Assembly: GCA_047967505.1 (NCBI GenBank)
Contig: CM106538.1
Reading direction: 5' to 3' (one strand)
From: Dipteris shenzhenensis
Lineage: Eukaryota; Polypodiophyta; Polypodiopsida; Gleicheniales
DNA length: 64,000 nucleotides
Shown: one piece after another, positions 54,721 through 64,000 of the stretch
How positions within the stretch are numbered: the stretch's first letter is position 1
How the letters are laid out: every line of letters begins with the position of its first letter
Program-made: the position numbers and the translations under genes
The notes under the pieces: model-generated
Seen by the model: only the letters and a program-made list of their open reading frames with translations
What the model was told of the DNA's origin: nothing
Database searches by the model: none

Positions 54721-56218
54721 TGAAAGGCTCTCCGGTTGTTGAGCCTCTTCTTGGGCCATCACCTGATCTTTTCTCGCCTTGGGCATCCCCCTTGAGCTCC
54801 TTCGCATCAATCAAGGTGCCAGTGTCCTCCTTACTCATGCCTCTGGATAAGGTTGTAAGCTAGATGGGTCTCTTTGGGACCATTTTCACTGAGGCTCGAG
54901 AGCAATCTCCATGGCTTTGCAGCGTGTTGACCATGCATTGGGAAACTCTCGCTCACTCCACTTAACTCTGGCATAAAGGGTAGTGGGGATTTTTTATTCT
55001 TCCAATCTTAAATTAAGTTAGGGAGGCCATGGTTGATAGTGTTCATGATAGATGGTGTAATTCTGGTTATTCTTTTAGTCTTGGAACGATGTGTCCATCT
55101 TTGCAAAGAAAACTTGCAACCAATTGTGGCCTTATCTTCTATAAACATAGGCTATTGAGGATCACCAAATTCTACATGTGAAGAAATATAGCTACCAAGG
55201 ATACTTTTAAAATGGAGATTGTTTTGGAAGATCCAACAATACTTTGAGATTATGATTTTGGATATGACTACAAAAGAACCTAATGTTTCATGCCACAATA
55301 AAGTGTATTGAAGTGCATTACCACAATGTTAAGATTGCTCATTCTTTTTCTTGAAGTCATAAAGTTTTTGGCCCATGTTGAGCTAGAAAGCTAGTGGATA
55401 CAAGGGTCGATCTCTATGTTTTAAGTTTGCAAGGGAAGCCTTCTAAAAGAAACACCATTTTTAGCTTGATTGGATAGGCTATGTAGACTAAACAAGATTT
55501 ATGCAAAGGAATATTCCCACAAGTTCTGCATTCAGTCTAGACAAAAGATGTAGACATTCAGTCTAGACAAAAGATGTAGACATGTACTTGTTGTTGGTAG
55601 GAAAAAGATGTAGACAAGTACTTGTTGTTGGTAATCGATATCCTAGTAATATTCTATTGTTGAAGTGGAACATTATATGGGCTACCTCATATATCTCTAG
55701 TGGGAGCTTGTTTTTATCTTGATGAAAATACTCTTCATGTACTTTGATATGCCATTGTTGAGATCAATCCCTTTCATTTTTGTGTTCTCTTCCTTGGTTC
55801 TTGCCTAAAATGAATGTATTTGATCATCACTAATTTATGCAATGGTTATCGAAAATCATGAGAATTGCAATGATATGTTGAGATGGGTCAAGTTGATCCC
55901 ACTTTGAGATGCCCAAGATGAGACATATGTAACGGATGTTGGGGCATATGAAGCCCACGTTTTAGTGTCCACGTGTGGCACATTTTGGAATGGCATGAGA
56001 TCCATATGATATGTGCTTGGTTTGGCACCCTACTTGAAGAGGTCTCAAAATGGACATAATGTATGTGTAACCTAGTCCCTTATTTTGTCTCTACCCTTAG
56101 GGTCTCATAAGTGGCATATCAAACTAGAGCTATCCTTGGCCATAAAATTAGGCATGAGAAACCATGAGCCTAAAATTATCCTTGACATAGTATGAGGCAA
56201 TCCCTTGAGGGGGAGTTT
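54721..56218. other. Unclassified, short tandem duplications, possible LTR-element interior
   Basis: A 25-base text (cattcagtctagacaaaagatgtaga) is repeated at 55531 and 55556, and a longer variant (gatgtagacaNgtacttgttgttggta) at about 55575 and 55608. No open frame with a known domain. The end (cccttgagggggagtttg, 56202-56219) looks like a plus-strand polypurine tract. Confidence 0.35.
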
Positions 56219-56590
56219 GTTGGGATCAAGTTCATTCCTATGTGTTTATGTGTGCACCAAGAATTCTTAAAATTTTTGTGTGCTTGAGACATAGTGTTTT
56301 AAAGTGGTTAAAAGGTCGAAGAGTAGAAATGACATAAACAATGATGTAGGTAGAAGAGCCACATGGGCTGATGGAGTTCAAGGTAGTGACTATGAATCTA
56401 GATGCTTTCATGGGAAGCTACATCTTGATGTACTCCCAAGGTAGGATTTTAAAGAAGAAAAACTTGAGTGTGCTTTTTGAGTGCTCTTATTATAGTTTTC
56501 CATTATTTTTTTGTTCTTCTTCATTTGTGATTATGGCATTGCTTAGCTTCATTTTCTTTGAGCCTCCATAGATCCTATAATTACAACATC
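56219..56590 (+). repeat. Candidate LTR following a polypurine tract
   Basis: TGTTGGGATCAAG follows gagggggagtt, the typical junction of tract and 3' LTR in plant copia elements. A CA end could be at about 56590 (attacaaca). No second copy exists in the window, so the call is tentative. Confidence 0.35.
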
Positions 56591-57123
56591 CCCAACTACC
56601 CTTAATTTACTTCTGGTTTTGAAGAGGGTGTAGCTTATGCAATTACATAAACTTTTCCCCTCTCTACTCCTATATCCCCCAACTCAAGTCCTTCTTCATG
56701 TTCTTGTACAACTCTTGCAATTACGTCATATGAGGATATGATGTAAATAGAATGTAGGGTAGGGATCCTTCATGCATACTTACCATTAGTTCATTATTTA
56801 ATAGCTTTACAGTCCCCTAATAATAAAGTTAACAATGTAAATTTTTGGGTGGCCAAAGTAGAAGATGTAGGTACAAATTGGTGTTTGAATCCAAGTGTTT
56901 AGATGTATCTCAACAACAACATTTGATATTTCCAATGTATGAAAAAATTGGATGCCAAATAACAAACCAATAAATATTATGGTCCAACACCTTGTCCACC
57001 ACCTTGCCGTTGCACTAGAAATGTTTGTGTCATGCTCAAAGGAGAACTTGGATAAAGACAAATCATTATGATGCATCGCCTCATCATTGTACTTGCAGTA
57101 TCTTGTGTTATGCTCGATTTTAG
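56591..57123 (-). other. 3' flank of copia remnant D
   Basis: It follows the RNase H end on the minus strand and may contain the 3' untranslated part or LTR. No boundary was found. Confidence 0.3.
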
Positions 57124-59990
57124 ATAGTATTTTGGCTAGTGTGTATCTTTTCCAGCTTCAATCTTCCATCCTCCAAAATAGATCGGATGAAATGATATCT
57201 CAGCTATATATGTTTGGTTCTTGAATGGAAGGCTGTATTCTTTGTGAGATGAATAGCACTCTGGCCTATCACTATACAAGCTACAATTTCTTACTTCTTC
57301 CCAAGTTCCTCCATAAACCTCTGCAACCAAATCATCTCTTTACTAGCCTCTGTAATTGTAACATATTCTGCTTTTGTGGTAGAAAGTGCAACCAACTTTT
57401 GCAACTTTGAAACCCAGTTGACTACTATTCCACCTACAGTGAAAGCATACCTACTGGTAGTGCTCCTTCTTCCATCTTTATCACTTGCCATATCTAAATC
57501 AACATATCCTTGTAGATAAGTGTTTGAACCTTTAAAACATTATCGAACCCTTGACATATAGTCAATTTCCTCTTGTGTCTAGGGACACATATAATTTAAT
57601 AATTTGAAATGATTAGCCAAAGGTGTAGAAATAGGTTTCGCATTTTGCATTTCAAAACTTTCCAATATCTTTTCAATGTACTCATTTTGAGACAATGTCA
57701 ATTTGAAATTTTTTCGATCTCTTGTTATTCTCATGCCAATAATTTTCTTTGTAGCACCTAGATCCAATAAATGTCAATTTGAAATTTTTTTGGTCTCTTG
57801 TTATTCTCACGCCAAGAATTTTCTTTGCAGCACCTAGATCCTTTATTGCAAATATATTTGCCAACATTCTCTCAAGCCTGCATGTTAGAGCCTACAATAA
57901 GCATGTCATCAACATACAACAACAAGATTACATACTTGCCATTGTCTAGTTTCTAGAAATAAACACAATGGTCTACATTGCATCTATTGTAACCTTGTTC
58001 TACCATGAACCTGTCAAACTTCAAATACCACTACCTTAGAGCTTGCTTTAAGCCATACAGACTTTTCTTGAATCTGCATATTCAAATCCTCCTTTCCTTT
58101 GACCTCATATCCCTGTGGCCTACTGCATATAAATCCCATCCTCTAAATCCCCATGAAGAAATCTGTTTTCACATCTAATTATTCAAGATGCAAGTCTTCT
58201 ATAGCGATAAGGCTCAAAATAGTTTTGATTGAAGTCATTTTAACAACAAGACAGAATATTTCATCAAAGTCTATACCTTTCTTTTGTGCAAACCCCTTTA
58301 CAACAACAAGACTTTCCTTGTACCTCATTTTTCCTCCATATTCTTCCTTCACCTTGTAAACTCATTTATCCTACAATGTTATTTTTCGCATAGGCAAGTG
58401 AACCAAATCCCAAGTCTGGTTTTGTAGCAAAGTGTCCATTTCCTCTTTCATGCCTCGCTCCCACTCCTTTGGATTCTACATGCATTGCTTCTTCATACGT
58501 TTTTGGTTCACCATAATTAGTCTCAATAGAGCATAATTGAAAGAATGAGAAAATCACTTAGTTGGTCAACTTACCCTCATAGATCTTGTAAGATTCTTAC
58601 TACTGCTACTGCTACACATTCTTATTTTTTGTAATCTTTGGAATTTCATCTCCTATGACTTCATTAAGAGTTATGTATTCTATGTCTCCATTTTCTTTCT
58701 TCCTTTTCTGCAAGTGATATTTATACATAACAGTCTCATTGAATATAACATCTTTGCTCCTAATGATTTTGTTACTTTCATAATCCTATAGACGATAACC
58801 AAACTCACCGCCTCAATATCCAATAAAGATGCACTTATCGGATTTTCCCTCAAGATTTGTTCTCAATTCCTTATCAACATGGACATATGCTTCACAACCC
58901 AAAACTTTCTGAAAAGAATAGTTAATCCTTTTACCTATCCATGCCTCTTTTGAAATGCCACATCCAAGGAGCTTGAAGGTGATCTGTTTATCAAGTAAGT
59001 AGTTGTATTCGCTACTTTAACTCAAAGCTATGAGGGCAACCTTGTTTGTATTCTCATGCTCCTTGCACACTCCATGATTGTTCTACTTATCCTCTCTGAC
59101 TCACGATTTTCTTGTGGTGTTCTTGGAGTTGTCTTCTCTCTATGAATTCCATTGTATGAAAAGTAACTATCAAATTATTTACTATAGTGTTAACCTCCAT
59201 TATTTGATATGAGTCCATTCAACTTCTTTCCTGTCTCATTCTTAGCCAAATATTTCCATTTCTTAAAAGTTTCAAAGACATAAAATTTTCTTTGAATGCA
59301 ATAAACCAAAGTTTTGGTAGTTGCATCATCAACATAAAGTAGCATCAGTGAGAGCCAGAGAGCCACTAAGAGACGATACATCAGCATGACCCCATACATT
59401 TGTATACACAAGCTCTAACATTTCTCTCTTATTTTGTTTCCCAACTCTGAGAAATCTTACTCTTTTTTGTTTTCCATATAAAAAAATCTCAGAAAGTCGA
59501 AGTAAACTTGCTTCAAACCTACTAAAAACAGCTTTCTTGAGTGAAGAATCTGCATCCCCTTCTCACTCATGAGTCCAAGCCTATGATGCCATGAAATTGT
59601 ATCTACTATAGAAGTTAAAAAAATAGAGGAGTAAGCATTACCAGTACATAAATACAATGTACCTACCTTGGGTCCTTTGGCTATCACCGTTGATCCTTTC
59701 GTGACCTTCCATTAATTTCTTGCAAATATGGTTGTGCGACCTTCATCATCTAACTATCTTGCTATTGAAATTAAGTTTCTTCTTAAATCAAGAACGTGCC
59801 TTACCTCCTTCATCAACAAGTGGTTTCCATTTGGCAATTTTATCAACACCTTTCCCTTTCGAACAACGTTGAATGCTTCATCATCACCTAAATGTACTTC
59901 TCCAATATCATCTTGAACATAGTCTTGAAAATATTTCCTATGAGGTCACGCCTTGAGAAATTTTGAGCTTTACATAAGGGATCACACAGT
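57124..59990 (-). pseudogene. Copia polyprotein remnant D (protease end, integrase, RT, RNase H)
   Basis: In minus-strand order it starts after the protease core (LIKLPNGNHLLMKEVRH near 59840). GAG-pre-integrase follows (ISWHHRLGLMSEKGMQIL, 59570-59600), then integrase (FIDDA-like text at 59300, SNNGG near 59190) and the integrase C-terminal part near 58780-58920. RT entry (TKE/KGF-like text 58250-58340), the RT end (DLGAAKKILGVRITRDQKNF, 57790-57840) and RNase H (RRSTTSRYAFTVGGIVVNWV and LVALSTTKAEYVT, 57300-57470) complete the order. Nearly every domain is split by stops or frame shifts. The YVDD region near 57900-57935 reads LLLYVDDML-like text. LTRs were not identified. Confidence 0.7.
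57694..57845 (-). repeat. 76-bp tandem duplication in copia RT
   Basis: aatgtcaatttgaaattttt starts at 57694 and again at 57770. Each unit ends in cagcacctagatcc-like text. 76 is not a multiple of three, so the event shifts the frame. Confidence 0.9.
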
Positions 59991-61189
59991 ATGGTAGCAA
60001 AGCATGTTTTCAGGCAAAACATAAAGGGATTGCCAAGAAAATTAAGGGTCTCAATCAACTAGGAGACCCTTCCACAGTCTTATGTTGCTCTTCTCCTAGT
60101 TCTCGAACAACTGATTGGCAGTCACATCTTGGAGAACAAGGCCTTGCATGATAACTTTATGCAGCACTGTGGTGATCCCTTTACCAGGTGGTAGAATAGT
60201 CCCCCTCTAGCAAGGCGTTATCAGTGTCTCCTCAACACTAATTTCGATTATGGATGTGATCATTTTGCTAAAATGTGGGTGTTACATTGGCATACCCACC
60301 CTAATCGCCCCTATTGATATCCCCAATATATAATCCATGGCCTTTCACTCGGATACATTTGCCTATCAACGTTGAGCCTCTACCACTTGGTACTACAGCA
60401 GCAGATGAACCTAGCCCTTCCTCGTTTAACGGGAAGTGTCGACCTCCCAAGCCTCCTGACAAGTCTTGGAAGCTCCATGGTTTCAATCCTGGAGCTTTTG
60501 CATTCGAGCAATGTCTCATTTAGAGCTTCTTGACCCCAACCGCTGTGAGGGCACAATGTTATAAAGCCGAAGTGAGATGTTGGTGCTTGGGTTAGTCCAA
60601 TATAATAGAACTCACCAGTAGTAGCCAAGGAATATTACAGTATGCCGAGTCATCAAGTATTTGAGGTACCATGGTAGCAAGCAGCTTTGCAAGGGGATAT
60701 ACCGACTGTCGAGTCATCAAGTATTTGAGTCGCCAAGGGTAGCAAGTAGCTACAAGGGGATATACCGACAGCGGCATAGGTCGAGCTACTTGGAACGAGA
60801 GAATTGGTGTACACGAGACGGCCCATTTCTTCAAAACTAGGGAACCTCTTTGGCTAACTTTCCAGAGCACTAACGGATTGATGCAACACAATCGATGAAC
60901 CCAGGCAATGGTCCAATAGTGTGTAGTCCAGCTCCCTGTGTTCAATTACTCAATTGTCATCGAGTTTGTTTGTGGACCTTGCATAGCAACCTAAGGACTA
61001 CAAGAGAGGGAATCTTTGTGTTAACACCCACTAGGGCACCGAGCATCGAGCACTTGAGCAATTCTTACTCAAAACTCTGGCACCTTGCAACCCATATTAG
61101 AACCCTTACTATCTCAAGAGACCCTGAGCAAACAAGAGCATCCCCTCCCCTCATCCCTTTCATGCAGCTCTAATCCTCTCCCATCTGCA
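59991..61189. other. Unclassified, contains a 64-bp tandem duplication
   Basis: cgagtcatcaagtatttgag occurs at 60646 and 60710, followed by ggtagcaag and aaggggatataccgac in both. Frames at 60301-60519 (-), 60592-60945 (-) and 60895-61173 (+) have no known domain. Confidence 0.4.
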
Positions 61190-61480
61190 ACCCTCCCCTC
61201 CTCCCTCTAACAGGGCTCGGCTCCCCTCCAATCCTCAGCTCTTTCCTCCTCCCATCCAACTCAACTCCCTCCTCTCCTCCCATTCACACAACATGCTTCG
61301 ACTCCCCTTCTCCGTCTTGGTCTCCCTTTGCTAGCACTTTCTTCTTGGTAAATCTCCCTCTCCTCCTTGTTAATCCTCCTTTGTCTCCTTCTTCTCTCTC
61401 TGCTCCTCTTTAGCTTGGCGGCAAAAAGTAGGAACTACAGGCTTGGTTACAAGGAGGGGTGACAAAGGGGGGCAACACTC
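61190..61480 (+). repeat. Gypsy LTR fragment related to 38240-38580
   Basis: cttggcggcaaaaagtagg, then caggcttggttacaagg at about 61414-61465, is the reverse complement, with a few changes, of 38245-38310. The C/T-rich text before it also resembles that LTR. Both ends are undefined. Confidence 0.5.
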
Positions 61481-61913
61481 TCTATGATGGCTTGCAGACT
61501 AAGTAAAGTAGGTGATGAGGGTCTGCACGAGTATCTCCACTTCATCTTCAAGTTCATTGGATTGAAGAAGAAGATGGGATATGTTTCTCATAAGTTCATG
61601 TCCCATGCAGTAGAGCTACAATGAAGTTTGAGTGAACGGCCAACATGCCATCGATGTCCAACTCCAACAAGCCCATCAACCAAATGACCATCTGCAGCCA
61701 CTGGGCCATCTTCATCACAGAGCCACCAAGCAGCTTAGAGCAAGATAGTAGAGGTGCTAGAAGACTCCAACGCTGCCTCCTACGTGCTCAGCCGACCTGA
61801 GCACTCCATAGCCACCCATCTGCTAGTGCTCACAACTTCACTGGCCAGCGCTCTCGCTCCACAGTGCACTGAGCATCTATATAGCACTGCAACGACTCCA
61901 AGCAACAAGAAGC
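61481..61913. other. Unclassified sequence
   Basis: No domain or repeat was recognised. Confidence 0.35.
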
Positions 61914-62489
61914 TGTAAGAAAATAATACAACGTCTGTGCTCAACAGATAACAGGATCTCATACGCAAGAGAGAGAACAAGATAATATGGAGAATCAAAA
62001 ATTTAATTACTGTAGAACTGATACAATAGATGGTGATGCCTCCCAACCGTGCGCTCCTGTGAAAGAAGCTTTGATGGCATGCCGAAAATAGTAGAAGATG
62101 GAGGCTGGATGCTAAGGAATCAGGGTTGCTGTAGCCAGTGATGAAATGGGCTTCATGGGCTTGCTCTTATATAGCCATCAGTCGTAGTTGGTTAGGCTCA
62201 ATTGGGTGACCGACCCAGTCCGCCCAATACGGTCGACTGGTCTTGAAATAGGCCACCGACCATATGATAGAACCGGTGCGCAAAACAAACCAACTGACCT
62301 ATAGTCACCGTTCGGCCCAGAGCCATCCGGGATCATCTGAGGCTCCAAATGGGCCTCGCAACCCGAGAGTGGGCTACCCCGGGAAATGCTCCGTCTACCC
62401 TCAGTGCGGTCAATTAAGGGATGCCTTCCCACACTTGCATGTAGCCTAGTTGGCGGTGTGCCAACTCTATCTAAAGCCGTCTAGCCATT
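61914..62489 (-). repeat. Truncated LTR of element B family
   Basis: It is co-linear with 29118-29695 of the element B LTR, with scattered substitutions and a small deletion near 62241. No PBS follows the 61914 edge (agaagc instead), so it is a 3' or solo LTR. The other 150 or so bases of the LTR (its 5' end) are cut off at the border with copia remnant C. Confidence 0.85.
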
Positions 62490-64000
62490 TCTAGTATTGT
62501 CTGCTAAAGTACCATTCTTCCTTTCAGCTCTTGCATTCTACTGAGGAGTATCTACACAAGTGAATTTTCTTCGATGAAGGTCAAGTAGTAAAGTGAACCA
62601 TTGATGATGCCGGGTCTGGGCATAACCCCATACATCAATATGTATCAAATCAAGAATACCTCGTGCTGAGGTGCTTCTGCCAAAGTTGGTTCGCTTTTGT
62701 TTGCTGAAGCAGCATGCTTTGCAAACTTTTCCAAGAAACTATAGCTTTGGAATCCCAATTGCCATATTCTGATTTCTGAGATCTAGCAAGCTCTTGAAAT
62801 TAACATGACCATATCTCTTGTGCCATTTTGCAGATAGTGGCATCTGCTATGGTTAAGTTGACATGCATGTTTATTTGGTACTGTAGGTAGCATTCTGTAC
62901 AAGCATCCTTCCTTGACACCTTTTCCTACTACCTGACATCTTCTGGATTTTTCTCTATTAGTGCATTCATCTCCATCGAAGATGACTCGATAATTGTGTT
63001 CCATCATTTGACCTACTAACAAGAGGTTCTTGATGAGCTTTAGAACATAGAGTACATCTTTCACCAATCCTTTTGTACCAGTGAAATTGTTCATAGGGAT
63101 AACACATGTCCCTTGAACTAGATTCGGTGTATTATATGTTGTGTAGATGACATTCTTTTGACCTTCTAATGGTTTCATCTCTATGAACCATTCTTGATGA
63201 TTTGTCATATGAGATGATGCACCGTTGTCGATGTACCAAGGATCTTGATCTGCTTGGTCGACTTGATAGCTGAAATTCTCTTTTGAATTGTCTTTTGGAT
63301 TGCAATCCATGTCTAGGTACATTGTACCAGTTTGCTGCATTTCCTCGTTTGCAAGAAATATATTCCCATGCTCATTTACAAAATGACTGTGACTAGAACG
63401 TCCACCATGATGATTCCCTCTTCCGCAGAAATTCCCTCGATTACTGCTGGATTGACCACCTTGGTCTACTGCTTCTTGCGGCAATCTCTTTCAGTTTCCA
63501 AACTTATGATGGTAGTTGCACTGGATGTTTGACACATTAGTGGATGCATTCCCTCGTCCTTGGAATCTTCCTCGATTGAAATGATTTCCTCTTTGCTGAT
63601 TTTGATGTTGCTGCTAATGCTGATATTGACTTTGCTGATGACTTTGTTGCTAATCATGACCACTTCTCTGGAATGATTTGCCTCTACCTCTGCTTTTGTC
63701 TGAAGCTGTGAATGCCTGATCACCATTAGAATGACCTTTGCATGCTTGACTGGCTTGAGTCTTGAGTTCTTCACCAAGTAACATTGGTTGAAGTTCTTCC
63801 AGTGTCGGAATCTGTAGTTGAATGGCAATACTCTAGACTAGATTCTTGTATCCCTCTCCTAGTCCATTGAGGATGACTTGAACCATTTCTGCTATATTCA
63901 TAGTCTCTCCTGCTGCTGCGAGTTGATTGTTGTAGTCTTTGATCCAGAGTACATAAGCATGACCAGTTTCGCTCTGCTGTTGTGAAAACTCTGGTTGATT
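62490..64000 (-). pseudogene. Copia remnant C (gag C-terminus, protease, start of integrase)
   Basis: It enters from the right edge within gag (GHAYVLWIKDYNNQLAAAGE). A Gln/Ser/Asn/Gly-rich tail and a damaged knuckle (CNYHHKFGN) follow. Protease has WYIDNGASSHMT near 63205, where the usual DSG or DTG is DNG, in the open stretch 62783-63484. Then come GAG-pre-integrase (YGHVNFKSL-like text near 62800) and a short integrase (ILDLIHIDVWG near 62650). The text jumps from there to NARAERKN near 62530, so most of the integrase core is deleted. It ends at about 62490 against an LTR fragment. The family differs from A/H, B and D. Confidence 0.75.

Overview
The window is a stretch of a large, repeat-rich land-plant nuclear genome. 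It holds two host genes, both built like plant genes: an intronless TIM23-type mitochondrial translocase gene (12728-13279, + strand) and a five-exon J-domain (DnaJ/Hsp40) gene (43567-45088, - strand). Almost everything else is transposable-element DNA in various states of decay. Ty1/copia and Ty3/gypsy elements primed by tRNA-Met, several LINEs of a type known to me from seed-free plants, a Helitron-type helicase piece and a Penelope-like reverse-transcriptase piece together make a fern or similar large-genome plant my best guess. That is inference from repeat content, not a taxonomic marker.

Layout. 1-3.7 kb: Ty3/gypsy gag-protease-RT remnant (-) with primer-binding site and LTR edge. 3.7-4.2 kb: copia gag remnant (-). 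4.6-5.5 kb: LINE and Helitron helicase fragments (-). 6.0-8.3 kb: LINE ORF2 (+; endonuclease, linker, RT) with an internal 303-bp tandem duplication. 9.1-11.15 kb: truncated copia element (+) whose RNase H is interrupted by a 0.5-kb patch made of a Penelope-like RT piece and a gypsy integrase piece. 11.3-12.2 kb: gypsy remnant (-). 12.2-13.3 kb: the TIM23-type gene with its leader. 13.3-20 kb: non-coding DNA with GA tracts and two tandem repeats. 20.01-29.94 kb: a copia element (-, 'A') flanked by the direct repeat GACAA and carrying a second copia element ('B') inside it. 29.95-31.9 kb: two tandem arrays (about 162 bp and 74 bp units). 32.11-38.03 kb: a complete, young copia element (+, 'H') with two short LTRs, CTACT target-site duplication and one in-frame stop. 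38.2-41 kb: gypsy (-) and copia (+) remnants. 43.5-45.1 kb: the J-domain gene. 46.1-46.8 and 50.15-54.7 kb: LINE remnants of one family, the second interrupted by a gypsy gag. 47.9-48.5 kb: a CA/TG/CT simple-sequence cluster. 57.1-60 kb: copia remnant (-). 61.2-62.5 kb: two LTR fragments. 62.5-64 kb: copia gag-protease-integrase remnant (-).

The two host genes are unrelated in function: protein import into mitochondria, and Hsp70 co-chaperone activity. The TE pieces do not form a pathway, but their nesting order can be read. H is the youngest. A and H belong to one family and lie in opposite orientation. B entered an LTR of A, and a later deletion fused the RNase H of B to the gag of A. I see no CRISPR array, no bacterial-type operon and no convincing tRNA or rRNA gene. 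The most unusual items are the Penelope-like and Helitron-like coding pieces, the chimeric patch in the copia RNase H, and the readable history of the 20-30 kb nest.
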